Positions 42,468 through 52,505 are shown, numbered from the stretch's first letter. The stretch is DNA of 64,000 nt from Gordonia sp. SL306 (GCF_026625785.1 NZ_CP113063.1:496001-560000); one strand, 5' to 3'. Numbers and translations are program-made. Notes: a model not told the origin generated them from the sequence alone.

Positions 42468-43676
42468 ATGACAGTTGAGCAACCCGAAGCCGATCCGACG
42501 CAGGGGTGGTCGATACCCCGCGGCACGATCGTGCTGCTCTCTATCACCGGGCTGATCGTCACCGTCGGAGGGATGAAGGCGGTCTCCGGCCTCGTCGGCC
42601 CGGTCTTCCTCGCGCTGATGCTGACCGTCGCCGTCCAGCCGATCCCCGCATGGCTGCGCCGCAAGGGGTGCCCCACGTGGCTCGCCTTTGTGGCGACACT
42701 CCTTGCCGTCTACGGAATCTTGTTGGTGCTCTTCGGTTCCCTGGTCTTCTCCATCGCCAGACTCGCGACGATCCTGCCCGAGTACTCCGACAAGTTCCAG
42801 CAGTTGCTCGACAACTTCCAGAAGTTCCTCACCGACCACGGGGTCAGCCAGGAACAAGTGCACAACATGATTCAGCACATCGACCCGGGAAAGGCGATCG
42901 GCTACGTCGGCGATCTGCTGGAGAGCACGCTCTCGGTCGCGTCGGCGTTGATCCTGGTGATCACCGTGCTGCTGTTCATGGCGGCGGATGCGATCTCGTT
43001 CGACAAGCGGATCGCGGTGTTGCGCGGTCAACGTGCCGACATTGCAATGGCTTTCAGCAGCTTCGCGCGGGGAACGCGCAGCTATCTGCTGGTGTCGACG
43101 GTGTTCGGCCTGATCGTGGCGGTCCTCGACACCGGCGCGCTGTGGCTGCTCGGGGTACCGCTGCCGATCCTGTGGGGTCTGCTGTCGTTCATCACCAACT
43201 ACATCCCCAACATCGGGTTCGTCATCGGTGTGATCCCGCCTGCCCTGCTCGCCCTGCTCGACGGTGGCGTAGGGCAGATGCTGCTGGTGATCGTCGTCTA
43301 CAGCGCGATCAACATCGTGATCCAGTCGGTGATCCAGCCGAAGTTCGTCGGAGACGCGGTCGGTCTGTCGACCACGCTAACCTTCCTGTCGTTGGTGTTC
43401 TGGGCGTGGGTGATCGGACCGCTCGGCGCCATTCTCGCGGTCCCGCTGACCCTGATGTCGAAGGCTCTGCTGATCGACATCGACCCATCCACCCGCTGGG
43501 TCGATGTCCTGCTCGCGTCGTCGGCGCCCAAGGATCAGCCGACGCCGGCAGACGAATCCCCCGACCCGCCCGAGGAGCCCGGCGGCTCCGCAGGCCCCGA
43601 GACCGGTGGCCCCGAGGCAAGCGGTCCCGACGGTCCCGGAAGCACCGATTCCGGCGGGACTACTCAGCCCGCCTGA
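42468..43676 (+). CDS. AI-2E family transporter
   Basis: A 402-residue membrane protein of the AI-2E/YdgG family (PF01594). The core motif FITNYIPNIGFVIGVIPPAL is intact. About eight helices are separated by a soluble helical segment (residues 100-145). The tail of about 50 residues is Pro/Gly/Glu-rich and disordered. GAGAGG lies 6 bases before the ATG. Despite the family name many members act as antiporters or have other cargo, so the substrate is unknown. Confidence 0.85.
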   Translation: MTVEQPEADPTQGWSIPRGTIVLLSITGLIVTVGGMKAVSGLVGPVFLALMLTVAVQPIPAWLRRKGCPTWLAFVATLLAVYGILLVLFGSLVFSIARLATILPEYSDKFQQLLDNFQKFLTDHGVSQEQVHNMIQHIDPGKAIGYVGDLLESTLSVASALILVITVLLFMAADAISFDKRIAVLRGQRADIAMAFSSFARGTRSYLLVSTVFGLIVAVLDTGALWLLGVPLPILWGLLSFITNYIPNIGFVIGVIPPALLALLDGGVGQMLLVIVVYSAINIVIQSVIQPKFVGDAVGLSTTLTFLSLVFWAWVIGPLGAILAVPLTLMSKALLIDIDPSTRWVDVLLASSAPKDQPTPADESPDPPEEPGGSAGPETGGPEASGPDGPGSTDSGGTTQPA

Positions 43677-43724
43677 GTAATCACACGCATCCGCCCGGGC
43701 TCGCCTGCTGGGAATCTGATCGTC

Positions 43725-44021
43725 ATGAGCACCTCGAACGAGATCCCCCAGACCGTCACCACCGCCGCGTTTTACGCCCAGGCCGCCATCGCCTTCGGGG
43801 TCAGCCTCGCGACCGCGATCGTCGGCATCCTCTACCTCCCCCTCGACCCGTGGCAGCGAGGCTTCCTCGCGATCACGCTTCTGTTCCTCACCTCGAGCAC
43901 GTTCACGCTGGCGAAGGTCGTCCGCGATCGGCAGGAACAGACGACGGTCCGCGCCCGACTCGACGAGGCACGGATGGACAAGATCATGGCCGACCACGAT
44001 CCCTTCAACCGCGTCGCCTGA
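43725..44021 (+). CDS. YiaA/YiaB-type inner membrane protein
   Basis: A 98-residue protein with two helices (about 17-38 and 46-65) and the YiaAB arrangement (FYAQAAIAFGVSLATAIVGI; GFLAITLLFLTSSTFTLAKV). It ends with a charged helix. It is downstream of the AI-2E transporter by 48 bases and may be co-transcribed. The biochemical role is unknown. Confidence 0.75.
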   Translation: MSTSNEIPQTVTTAAFYAQAAIAFGVSLATAIVGILYLPLDPWQRGFLAITLLFLTSSTFTLAKVVRDRQEQTTVRARLDEARMDKIMADHDPFNRVA

Positions 44022-44191
44022 GCATCACCCCGCCCATCGCCCGGATCGCGTGTCCGACCTCCGAGTCGCGATACGTGATCCGGGCATCCGGCTTTCCTGG
44101 CACGGGTGCCCTGACGTACATTCGACTGAGAACATATATCTGATAGGCGGCGCCCACGGAGTGGTGCAGCGCAGACAGGGGTGACACTTCG

Positions 44192-45427
44192 ATGGATATG
44201 ACGTGGTCGGATGCCGACATCGCGTTCCGCGACGAGGTACGTGAGTTCCTCGAAGCCAACCTCACGCCCGAGTTGCGTGCCGCAGGCCGTTTGAGCACCA
44301 GCGTGTATGCCGATCACGAGGCATCCATGGCCTGGCAGGCCATCCTGCACGAGCGCGGCTGGGCCGCACCGGCGTGGCCCGTCGAGTACGGCGGTTGCGA
44401 CTGGACCCTCACCCAGCACTACATCTTCAGCCGGGAGTCCGTCCTCGCCGGTGCACCTGCCCTGTCCCCCATGGGCATTCGCATGGTCTCCCACGCGATC
44501 ATGGCCTTCGGTACGCAGGAGCAGAAGGATCACTTCCTGCCCGGCATCCTCGACGGCAGCGTCTTCTTCTGTCAGGGCTACTCCGAGCCGGAGGCAGGCT
44601 CTGATCTCGCGTCCCTGTCCATGGCCGCGGTCAGCGACGGCGACGACCTGGTGGTCACCGGCAGCAAGATCTGGACCACCCACGCGGCAGAGGCCAACTG
44701 GATCTTCTGCCTGGTCCGGACGTCGCGGCAGGAGCGCAAGCAGCAGGGCATCACCTTCGTGCTCATCGACATGCGTTCGCCGGGTATCGAGATCCAGCCG
44801 TTGGTGATGGCGTCGGGCGAGCAGATCCAGGCACAGGTGTTCTTCGACGGCGTGCGAGTGCCGAAGGCCAACGTGCTCGGCAGCATCGACGACGGCTGGA
44901 CCGTCGCCAAGTACCTCCTCATCTTCGAACGCGGCGGTGGCGCGGTCGCACCCGCACTCCAGGTGATGTGCGAGCACATCTCCGAACGTGCCGCCACCGT
45001 GACCGGACCATCGGGGGCGCCGCTCATCGATGAGCCGGCGTTCGCTGCCAAACTCGCGGACGCACAGATCCGGGCCAAGGTCCTCGAGGTGCTCGAGTAC
45101 CGCGCCCTCGCCGCGATGAGCTCGGGCGGCGACGCCGGTTCGGTGGCGTCGATGCTGAAGATCCTGGGAACCGAACTCAGTCAGCACATCACCGAACTCG
45201 ACCTCGAGGCGGCCGGTCCACACGGCCGGGTCTACCAGCCACACGCGGCCGTACCCGGCGGGCCGATCGCGCAGTACGAGGCACCCGCCGACGGCTACGT
45301 CAGCGGCGAGACCTGGCAGGCGGTGGCTCCATTGCACTACCTCAACGACCGCGCGGGATCGATCTACGCGGGCAGCAACGAGATCCAGCGCAACATCCTC
45401 GCCAAAGCCGCCCTCGGACTCGGTTAG
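44192..45427 (+). CDS. Acyl-CoA dehydrogenase, long subunit
   Basis: A 411-residue FAD enzyme that removes two hydrogens from an acyl-CoA. Features are QGYSEPEAGSDLASLSM in the FAD-binding beta domain, SKIWTTHAAEANWIFCLVRT and the C-terminal AGSIYAGSNEIQRNILAKAA. The next gene encodes a second dehydrogenase, 23 bases downstream. In actinobacteria such pairs often form alpha2beta2 complexes for bulky CoA substrates, for example steroid side chains or pimeloyl-CoA. ATG 44192 is used; a TATATC -10-like sequence occurs around 44135. The substrate is unknown. Confidence 0.85.
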   Translation: MDMTWSDADIAFRDEVREFLEANLTPELRAAGRLSTSVYADHEASMAWQAILHERGWAAPAWPVEYGGCDWTLTQHYIFSRESVLAGAPALSPMGIRMVSHAIMAFGTQEQKDHFLPGILDGSVFFCQGYSEPEAGSDLASLSMAAVSDGDDLVVTGSKIWTTHAAEANWIFCLVRTSRQERKQQGITFVLIDMRSPGIEIQPLVMASGEQIQAQVFFDGVRVPKANVLGSIDDGWTVAKYLLIFERGGGAVAPALQVMCEHISERAATVTGPSGAPLIDEPAFAAKLADAQIRAKVLEVLEYRALAAMSSGGDAGSVASMLKILGTELSQHITELDLEAAGPHGRVYQPHAAVPGGPIAQYEAPADGYVSGETWQAVAPLHYLNDRAGSIYAGSNEIQRNILAKAALGLG

Positions 45428-45450
45428 AAAGCAACGGAGCAACTCACGTC

Positions 45451-46599
45451 ATGGACTTCACACTCACCCCCGAACAGCAACTGCTCCGCGACGGCCTGAC
45501 CAAATTCCTGGCCGCCCGCTACGACCTCACGACGAGCCGGGAGGTCGCCAAGGTCGGCGCCGGCTGGCAACCCGAGATCTGGCGTTCCTTCGCCGATGAA
45601 CTCGGCGTGATCGGCGCCTGCCTGCCCGAATCGGTCGGCGGCGACGACGGCGGCCCAGAGGAACTCATGGTGGTCACCGAGTCGCTCGGATATGCACTCG
45701 TCATCGAGCCGTTCGTCGATTCGGTCGTCCTCGGCGCCCGGCTGCTCGAACGCACCGGCTCCGACCGCGCATTGGCCGTCGCAGCGAAGATCGCTGCCGG
45801 GACGGGAGTCTCGGCACTCGCGACGATCGAAGACGGCTCGGGCGGAATGCTCCATCATGTCGCCACCCACGCCGAACGGTCCGGGGACAGCTGGACCCTC
45901 AACGGTGCCAAGGCAGTGGTCACGTCGGCACCGATCGCCGACCACCTGATCATCACGGCGCGGACCTCGGGTGACGTCCGCGACCGCGACGGTCTGTCAC
46001 TGTTCCTCGTCGACCTCGGCGGCGACGCGGTGCCCGACGGCCTGTCCATGCACACGGTTCGCACGATCGACGATCGGCGAGCCGCCGACATCACTCTCAC
46101 CGATCTGCGGCTCGACGCCGACGCGCTCATCGGCCCAGAGGGCGCGGCTGTCCCCCTCCTCGAGCGGGCGTGGGACGAGGCGACCGCGGCGGTCGTCTCG
46201 GAGGCCGTCGGCGCGATGCGGAAGGTCCTCGACGACACGGTCGAGTACGCGAAGCAGCGGCAGCAGTTCGGGGCCCCGATCGGGAGCTTCCAGGCACTGC
46301 AGCACCGGATGGTCGACATGTACATCGAGCTCGAACAGGCAGTGGCCGCACAGTATTACGCGATTCTCACGCTCGATGCGCCACCGGCCGAGCGAGCGGC
46401 CGCGGTTTCCGCGGCGAAGGTGACGATCAGCCGGGCGGCCCGCTTCATCGGACAGAACGCCGTCCAGCTGCACGGGGGCATGGGCATGACCGAGGAGCTG
46501 GCCATCGGCCACTTCTTCCGCCGGCTCACCGCGATCGAGTACGAGTTCGGTTCGGCCGACGCGCATGTGGCGAGGTTTGCGCGGCTTACGGCGAACTGA
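45451..46599 (+). CDS. Acyl-CoA dehydrogenase, short subunit
   Basis: A 382-residue acyl-CoA dehydrogenase. The N-terminal helical domain is typical (MDFTLTPEQQLLRDGLTKF), the middle domain is diverged and the C-terminal domain ends AVQLHGGMGMTEELAIGHFF. It is shorter and more diverged than its partner, as usual for one half of a heteromeric pair. GGAGCAACTCACGTC precedes the ATG. The convergent crotonase begins 26 bases away. Confidence 0.84.
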   Translation: MDFTLTPEQQLLRDGLTKFLAARYDLTTSREVAKVGAGWQPEIWRSFADELGVIGACLPESVGGDDGGPEELMVVTESLGYALVIEPFVDSVVLGARLLERTGSDRALAVAAKIAAGTGVSALATIEDGSGGMLHHVATHAERSGDSWTLNGAKAVVTSAPIADHLIITARTSGDVRDRDGLSLFLVDLGGDAVPDGLSMHTVRTIDDRRAADITLTDLRLDADALIGPEGAAVPLLERAWDEATAAVVSEAVGAMRKVLDDTVEYAKQRQQFGAPIGSFQALQHRMVDMYIELEQAVAAQYYAILTLDAPPAERAAAVSAAKVTISRAARFIGQNAVQLHGGMGMTEELAIGHFFRRLTAIEYEFGSADAHVARFARLTAN

Positions 46600-46624
46600 G
46601 CGGCAGCCGACCCGGGCGTACTCC

Positions 46625-47392
46625 TCACGAGTCCGTCCATACCGGCGTCCGCTTCTCCAGGAAAGCCGACATGCCTTCCTGAGCGTCGCAGGTCATCGCG
46701 TTGGTCGCCATGGTCTCCTGCATCAGCAGGTAGGCCTCGTCCTCTGCGCGGTCCACCTGCTGATAGAACGCCGCCTTGCCGATCGCCAGGGTCGACGCAC
46801 TCGATCCTGCGATCCGTAACGCCAGATCCCTGACGGCCGTCGGAAGTTCGCTGTCTTCGACCACATCGTTGACCAGGCCCCAGTCGGCCGCGGTGGCCGC
46901 GTCGACGGCGTCACCGGTGAGCAGCATCTTCATCGCCCGCTTTCGCCCGATCGCCCTCGTCAGGGCGACCATCGGCGTCGAGCAGAACAAACCGATCCGC
47001 ACGCCGGGCGTGCTGAACCGGGCCGACTCACCGGCAACGGCGAGGTCGCAGGTGGCGACGAGCTGGCAGCCCGCAGCGAAGGCCATTCCGGCGACCTCGG
47101 CGATCACCGGTTGCCGTACCGCGTGGATCGCGGACATCAAGTCCGTGCACACGGCAAAGACAGCCCGCTCGTCCTCGAGAGTGCGGTCGAGGAGTTCACC
47201 GAGATCATGGCCCGCGGAGAAGGCCGGACCGAGTGCGCGGACGATGATCACCCGTACGTCCCGGTCCGCGTCGAACTGTCGTAGCGCCTCGGTGACGGAC
47301 CGCATCGTCTCGGTCGAGAGCGGATTGCGACGGCGCTCGTCGTCGAGAGTGATGACACCGAGCGAAGCGTCGGTGGTGACAGCAATGGACAT
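46625..47392 (-). CDS. Crotonase-fold protein of the ECHDC3 type
   Basis: A 255-residue crotonase. The sequence follows ECHDC3 along its length: AFSAGHDLGELL, GMAFAAGCQLVATCDLAVAG, FSTPGVRIGLFCSTP and FLEKRTPVWTDS. The two hydratase glutamates of enoyl-CoA hydratase are replaced by Gln (AAGCQL) and Gly (TPGVRIG), so simple hydratase activity is unlikely. GTGGAGAT stands 5 bases before the ATG. It is divergent from the Old Yellow Enzyme gene. A chaperone-like or isomerase role is possible. Confidence 0.83.
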   Translation of the reverse strand: MSIAVTTDASLGVITLDDERRRNPLSTETMRSVTEALRQFDADRDVRVIIVRALGPAFSAGHDLGELLDRTLEDERAVFAVCTDLMSAIHAVRQPVIAEVAGMAFAAGCQLVATCDLAVAGESARFSTPGVRIGLFCSTPMVALTRAIGRKRAMKMLLTGDAVDAATAADWGLVNDVVEDSELPTAVRDLALRIAGSSASTLAIGKAAFYQQVDRAEDEAYLLMQETMATNAMTCDAQEGMSAFLEKRTPVWTDS

Positions 47393-47489
47393 ATCTCCAC
47401 TCTCCTCGCTCTGCGCGTCGGCGAGACGCGTTTCGGCTCGGTGCCCGTCGGACTCCGAGACAATCCGTGCGCCGAACCGGGAATCTCTC

Positions 47490-48605
47490 GTGAAGTTCCC
47501 GACGTTCTACTCTCACGTGACCACCAGTCCCGCTCTCTTCGACCCGCTGACCATCCGCGATCTCGAGATCCCCAACCGCATCTGGCTCGCCCCGATGTGC
47601 CAGTACAGTTGCTTCGCCGGTGACGGCGTGCCCACCGACTGGCACCTCGTGCACCTGGGTGCCCGGGCGACCGGGGGTTTCGGGCTCGTCCTGAGCGAAG
47701 CGGCGGCGGTGACGCCGGACGGACGCATCAGCGCTCAGGACGCAGGGATCTGGAACGACGCGCAGGCCGGGGCGTGGCGGCGGATCACCGATTTCGTGCA
47801 CGCGCAGGGCGCTACGGTCGGCATCCAACTCGCACACGCCGGGCGCAAGGCGTCGGTGTATTCGCCTTTCGCCGAGCACTCCGGCAGCGTGCCCGCGGCC
47901 GAGGGTGGCTGGACCACGGTGGGACCGTCGCCGATCGCCTTCGACGGATTCGCCGAGCCGGTCGCGCTGAGCACCGACCAGATCGCCGAGGTGGTCGACG
48001 CGTTCGCGAACGCGGCCCGCCGCGCCGATGCCGCCGGTTTCGACGTTGTCGAGATCCATGCGGCGCACGGCTATCTGCTGCACCAGTTCCTGTCGCCGCT
48101 GTCCAACGAGCGGAACGACTCGTACGGCGGAAGTTTCGACAATCGCGTCCGGATCGTGCTCGAGGTGGCCGAGGCGGTCCGCCAGGCGTGGCCGGACGGC
48201 AAGCCGCTGTTCGTCCGCATCTCCGCCACGGACTGGACCGAGGGCGGATGGACTCCCGCGGACAGTGGCCGGCTCGCCCGGTTGCTCCGTGACCGCGGAG
48301 TCGACCTCATCGACGTGTCGACCGGCGGCAACGTGGAGGCCGACATCCCGGTGGGGCCCGGGTACCAGGTGGACTTCGCGCGCTCGGTACACCGTGAGTC
48401 CGGGATCGCCACCGCTGCAGTCGGGCTCATCACGCAGCCCGATCAGGCCGAGAAGGTCGCGGGCGACGACGACGTCACGGCGGTGTTGCTGGCACGCGCC
48501 GCGCTCCGTGAGCCCGCCTGGCCGTTGCGCGCCGCATACGAACTCGGGGTCTCACATCGGGACGCTCCGTACCCCGCCCAGTACTCCCGAGGCGCCTGGC
48601 GATAG
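47490..48605 (+). CDS. NADH:flavin oxidoreductase, Old Yellow Enzyme family
   Basis: A 371-residue FMN enzyme of the YqjM class that reduces activated C=C bonds. Features are LAPMCQYSC near the N-terminus, with the YqjM-type cysteine, QLAHAGRKAS, the substrate and proton loop AAHGYLLHQFLSPLSNERND and DSYGGSFDNR. GTG 47490 has GGGAA 6 bases upstream; GTG 47517 would drop 9 residues. It is convergent with the acyl-CoA ligase, with 3 bases between stops. Confidence 0.86.
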   Translation: MKFPTFYSHVTTSPALFDPLTIRDLEIPNRIWLAPMCQYSCFAGDGVPTDWHLVHLGARATGGFGLVLSEAAAVTPDGRISAQDAGIWNDAQAGAWRRITDFVHAQGATVGIQLAHAGRKASVYSPFAEHSGSVPAAEGGWTTVGPSPIAFDGFAEPVALSTDQIAEVVDAFANAARRADAAGFDVVEIHAAHGYLLHQFLSPLSNERNDSYGGSFDNRVRIVLEVAEAVRQAWPDGKPLFVRISATDWTEGGWTPADSGRLARLLRDRGVDLIDVSTGGNVEADIPVGPGYQVDFARSVHRESGIATAAVGLITQPDQAEKVAGDDDVTAVLLARAALREPAWPLRAAYELGVSHRDAPYPAQYSRGAWR

Positions 48606-48608
48606 CGT

Positions 48609-50336
48609 TCAGCGCACTCGGATCACGGCGTCGGTATCGGCGAGCACCTGAGTCTTCAAGACCTTCTTCGCGACCTTGCCGGTGGCGGTCCTGGGCATGT
48701 CGGATGTGAGATACAGCGCCTCAGGGCATTTGAAGGTGGCCAGGCGCACGTCGGCGAAGGTGCGCAACTCGGCCAGGTCCGGCGTGGTCCCCGGTCTCGG
48801 CACGACGACCGCGCACACCCTCTCTCCCATCACCCGGTCCGGCACCCCCACAGCGGCGACGTCGAGGACGTCCGGGTGCTCGTAGAGGACAGCCTCGACC
48901 TCGGCGCAGTAGACGTTCTCGCCGCCTCGGATGATGACGTCCTTCACCCGGTCGACGACGTAGACGAACCCGTCGTCGTCGATGTATCCGAGATCGCCAC
49001 TGCGAAACCACCCGTCCACGAACGACTCTGCGGTCGCCTCGGGGTTGCGCCAGTACCCCTTGGCGACCTGCGGTGAACGGAAACACAGCTGGCCGGTCTC
49101 CCCGACCCCGAGCGGCTCGCCTGCCGGTCCCTCCACACGCAGGTCCGCGGTGGGATTGAGACGCCCGACACTGTCGGGGTGGGCCGTGTACTCGTCCCCG
49201 ACGTTGCTCACCATCGCCGACGTCGTCTCGGTGAGCCCGTAGCCGTTCACGATCTGGACCGATTCGCCGAGCACCTCGCGCACCAGTCGTGGCAGCTCCG
49301 GAGGGACGTTCGCGGCTCCACAGGTGAACGACGCGGCCAGCCCGTTGAACTCCTTTGCGCGCGGGTGCTCGAGGAACTCCCGAGCCATCGTCGGCACCCC
49401 ACCCAGGCCACTGACCTGTTCTTCGTGGGCCCGGCGGATGAAGTCCTCGACATCCCATTTGGGCAGCAGCACAGTCTTGCTGCCGCCCATGGCGCTGCCG
49501 ACGATCGCCGCGATGCCACCGATGTGGAAGAGCGGCGCGACCATGATCCCGGCCATCTGACCGGACCGTGGCGGCGACTGGCGACCGGAGACGAGGACCT
49601 CGCGGAGCGCCATGAACCCCATGTTCATCACATTGGTGATGATGCCGCGATGGGTGATCACCACCCCTTTGGGTCGTCCGGTGGTGCCCGACGTGTACAG
49701 GATCGCCGCGACGTCGTCGGTCCCGACAACGGCGAAATCGTCGCTGCCCAACGGGCCTCCGTGGATGAGGTCGTCGAACGCGACCTCACCCCGATGACCC
49801 GCACCGTCGGGCCGGACACCGATGATCGGAACCGACAGGTCACCGAGGGCGACGAGACGGTCGACTCGCTCGGCATCTGCGATGATCACGGCCGGGTCCG
49901 CCTCGGTGATCGCCGAACCGAGCTCCGGCCCCTTCCACCACGAGTTCATCGGGACCGCAACGGCCCCGAGCACCACCGATGCCCACCAGCTGGTGACGAA
50001 CTCGGGGAAGTTCCGCATGACGATGGCCACCCGATCTCCCTGGCGCACGCCGAAGTCCCGGGCCAAGCGTGCGGCGAGCGAGCGTGCCTGCGCACGCACA
50101 TCGCGGACCGTCAGCCGATCGTCTTCATGGACGAGATGTGTCGTGTCGTCGTGTGCCCGCATCGCCTCGAAGATCTCGATGAGGGTCCCGGGGATGTTCG
50201 CGTACGCGCGAACGGGGTGGCCGTCGATGATCACCTCGGTGGTCTCGAACGGGGCCCCGGGCCTCATCAAGCCCTCGAGCGCAGGGTCATCGGCGTAGTC
50301 GGCGGAGTAGGTACCGGCAGTCGGGCTGAGCGTCAC
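48609..50336 (-). CDS. Acyl-CoA synthetase (AMP-forming ligase)
   Basis: A 575-residue ANL-superfamily ligase that adenylates a carboxylic acid and loads CoA. It has the P-loop ILYTSGTTGRPKGVVITH, the A5 motif NGYGLTETTS, the A7 motif FRSGDLGYIDDDGF and the final catalytic lysine in PRTATGKVAKKVL. The start is GTG 50336, 8 bases after the amidohydrolase stop, so they share an operon. The acid is unknown; the surrounding oxidation genes suggest it is a cyclic or branched acid. Confidence 0.87.
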   Translation of the reverse strand: MTLSPTAGTYSADYADDPALEGLMRPGAPFETTEVIIDGHPVRAYANIPGTLIEIFEAMRAHDDTTHLVHEDDRLTVRDVRAQARSLAARLARDFGVRQGDRVAIVMRNFPEFVTSWWASVVLGAVAVPMNSWWKGPELGSAITEADPAVIIADAERVDRLVALGDLSVPIIGVRPDGAGHRGEVAFDDLIHGGPLGSDDFAVVGTDDVAAILYTSGTTGRPKGVVITHRGIITNVMNMGFMALREVLVSGRQSPPRSGQMAGIMVAPLFHIGGIAAIVGSAMGGSKTVLLPKWDVEDFIRRAHEEQVSGLGGVPTMAREFLEHPRAKEFNGLAASFTCGAANVPPELPRLVREVLGESVQIVNGYGLTETTSAMVSNVGDEYTAHPDSVGRLNPTADLRVEGPAGEPLGVGETGQLCFRSPQVAKGYWRNPEATAESFVDGWFRSGDLGYIDDDGFVYVVDRVKDVIIRGGENVYCAEVEAVLYEHPDVLDVAAVGVPDRVMGERVCAVVVPRPGTTPDLAELRTFADVRLATFKCPEALYLTSDMPRTATGKVAKKVLKTQVLADTDAVIRVR

Positions 50337-50344
50337 GGTAGGCC

Positions 50345-51565
50345 TCAGACCGCGATGCCGAGGAAATCGAGGACATTGGTACGCATGATCTGATCGACCT
50401 CCTGATCGTCGAATTCGCCGAGTCCGTTCTCGAAATCGGTGGGTTCACTCAGGCCTTCACCGTGCGGCCAATCCGAACCGAACATGACACGCTCGACCCC
50501 GATGAGGTCGGCCAGCGCCCCGATGTCTTCTTCGTAGTACGGCGAGACCCACACGTGCCTGCGCAGCGTGTCGAGCGGGTCCTCGACGAACACCCACGGA
50601 GTTTGGTTGGCCTGCTTACGAAGTCGCTTGAGCAGCAGCGCGAGCCAGTCGGAGCCGTTCTCGATACTCGCTACACGCAGCGTGGGGTGCCGCTCGAAGA
50701 CCCCACCGACGACGAGGGAGGCGACCGTGTCGTGGATGGCGCGGTCGGAGACGACGATGGTGGCGAGGACACTCGGATTGCGGAACGGGACGAAACGGTC
50801 GGGGCCACCCCATGCCCGCGCGACCGTGCCGTTGTAACCACTGTCACTGAGGTGGAAGGCGACCGCGATGTCGGCCTCGGCGAGTCGGGCCCAGACCTTG
50901 TCGAACACCTTGTCGCCCAATGATCTGCCGGTGCCGTGTCCGGCCGGCACCGGCGCCGGCCGGACATAGACCACTTTCACATCGCGTTCGACGAGGCGAT
51001 CGATCTCCCGCACGGCCTCGTCGGGATCCGCGAACGACAGCATGGGTGCCGCGAAGATGCGCCCCTGATATGCGTACCCCCACTCGTCGTCGAGCCATCG
51101 GTTGAAAGCGGTGATACTCGCCATCAAGGCCGGGATGTCGTCCTTGAGCGCCTCCTCGACCCCGCAGGCGAGCGTCGGCAGCAGGATGGCGGCCGACATC
51201 TTCTGCCGCGAGATCGTGTCGATCCGGACATCACGGTCCTGGTAGGCGGGGTGGAGCGGTTCCACCTCCATCAGAGTTCGCGGGTCGGTTCCGTCCGGGA
51301 CCTGACCCCGGAAGATCAGATCCAGACAACCCGGCACGACGACCGGATCGAAGGTCGGGTTGGGCACGAACTCGAAGAGGGTTCCGCCGGCCAGGAGTTC
51401 GGTGTGGGTGCCACGACTGATCACCTCGATGCCACGGTGCGTGAACGCGGGGTCCAGATGCCGCGTGAACGCATCGATCGTCTCGTAATAGTGGTTGTCG
51501 CAGTCGACCGGTCGGTCGTACGTGACGCCGGCCCCACTGATTCGCGTTCGGGAATCGACCTGCAT
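50345..51565 (-). CDS. Amidohydrolase-2 family (PF04909) protein
   Basis: A 406-residue TIM-barrel metal enzyme. The N-terminal metal motif is unusual as VDCDNHYYET rather than DxHxH. Other marks are a His in AVAFHLSDSGYNG, a C-terminal ERVMFGSDWPHGEG with the catalytic Asp, and the long central helices. Members hydrolyse or decarboxylate cyclic acids and CoA derivatives. AGGAGG stands about 8 bases before ATG 51565. It leads into the acyl-CoA ligase. Confidence 0.82.
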   Translation of the reverse strand: MQVDSRTRISGAGVTYDRPVDCDNHYYETIDAFTRHLDPAFTHRGIEVISRGTHTELLAGGTLFEFVPNPTFDPVVVPGCLDLIFRGQVPDGTDPRTLMEVEPLHPAYQDRDVRIDTISRQKMSAAILLPTLACGVEEALKDDIPALMASITAFNRWLDDEWGYAYQGRIFAAPMLSFADPDEAVREIDRLVERDVKVVYVRPAPVPAGHGTGRSLGDKVFDKVWARLAEADIAVAFHLSDSGYNGTVARAWGGPDRFVPFRNPSVLATIVVSDRAIHDTVASLVVGGVFERHPTLRVASIENGSDWLALLLKRLRKQANQTPWVFVEDPLDTLRRHVWVSPYYEEDIGALADLIGVERVMFGSDWPHGEGLSEPTDFENGLGEFDDQEVDQIMRTNVLDFLGIAV

Positions 51566-51716
51566 TCTCCCCGCCTCCTCATAATCTCCGGCCGGCACTG
51601 CCGACCACATTACGGGTCAGCTTACTGTTGGTCTAACTGTATTTGTCGCCGTATCGTCGGACCCGACGCGATCACGTTGCCGAGCCGACCTCAGTCGGCT
51701 GCCGGCAGCGGGATGC

Positions 51717-52505
51717 TCAGAGGGCGAAGGAGTACCCGCCGTTGACCGGGATCGTCTGCCCGGTGATCCACGAACCCTGATCGCCGGCGAGGAGAACCGC
51801 GAGATGCGCGAGGTCGTCGGGAGTTCCGGGCCGCCGGATCTGATAGTTCTGCAGCACCGCCTTGGCACGTGGCGAATCGGGATCGTCCCAGAGCGCCTCG
51901 GTGAGCGGGGTGCGCATCGTGCCGAGCGCGACGCTGTTCACGGTGATCCCGTGGCGTCCACCTTCCATCGCGATCGATCGCATGAACCCCGCCGCGCCGG
52001 CCTTCGCCGCCGCGTACACGGCGCTGTTGCGATCACCGGTGCGTGCCGCGTCGGAGACGATGGTGATGATGCGGCCCCACCGCCGGACGATCATGTCCGG
52101 CAGCACCGCATGCGTACAGTGCATCACGCCGTAGAGATTGACCTGGATGAACGGCTCCCAGTCGACCGGATCGGTCTCGTCGAAGCGACGACCCACCGTG
52201 AACTGGCCCGCACCGGCGTTGCCGGCATTGTTCACCAGGATGTCGATCGTCCCCGACGCGGCGACCGCATCCGCGACGGCATGGTGATCGGTCACGTCGA
52301 ACGGAACCGCGGTGGCCGCGCCACCCGCGGACCGGATCTCGTCGACCACGGCATCTGCGCGCTCCCGACCGAGGTCGTTCACCAGCACCTCGGCCCCCGC
52401 ATCGGCGAAGGCCAGGGCCAGCCCTCTGCCCACGCCCTGCCCGGCCCCGGTTATCAGAGCCCGTCGACCGTCCAATTGCAGATCTATTGCCACCGTCGAC
52501 AACAT
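51717..52505 (-). CDS. Short-chain dehydrogenase/reductase
   Basis: A 262-residue SDR. The NAD(P) motif is TGAGQGVG (19-26), NNAG follows, and the catalytic Tyr and Lys are in YAAAKAGAAG. The conserved C-terminal ITGQTIPVNGGYS is present. An acidic residue after the second strand (VNDLG) suggests NAD preference. The ATG at 52505 is 21 bases after the TetR stop. GTG 52493 is an alternative. It would oxidise a hydroxyl or reduce a ketone of the same pathway as its neighbours. Confidence 0.86.
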   Translation of the reverse strand: MLSTVAIDLQLDGRRALITGAGQGVGRGLALAFADAGAEVLVNDLGRERADAVVDEIRSAGGAATAVPFDVTDHHAVADAVAASGTIDILVNNAGNAGAGQFTVGRRFDETDPVDWEPFIQVNLYGVMHCTHAVLPDMIVRRWGRIITIVSDAARTGDRNSAVYAAAKAGAAGFMRSIAMEGGRHGITVNSVALGTMRTPLTEALWDDPDSPRAKAVLQNYQIRRPGTPDDLAHLAVLLAGDQGSWITGQTIPVNGGYSFAL

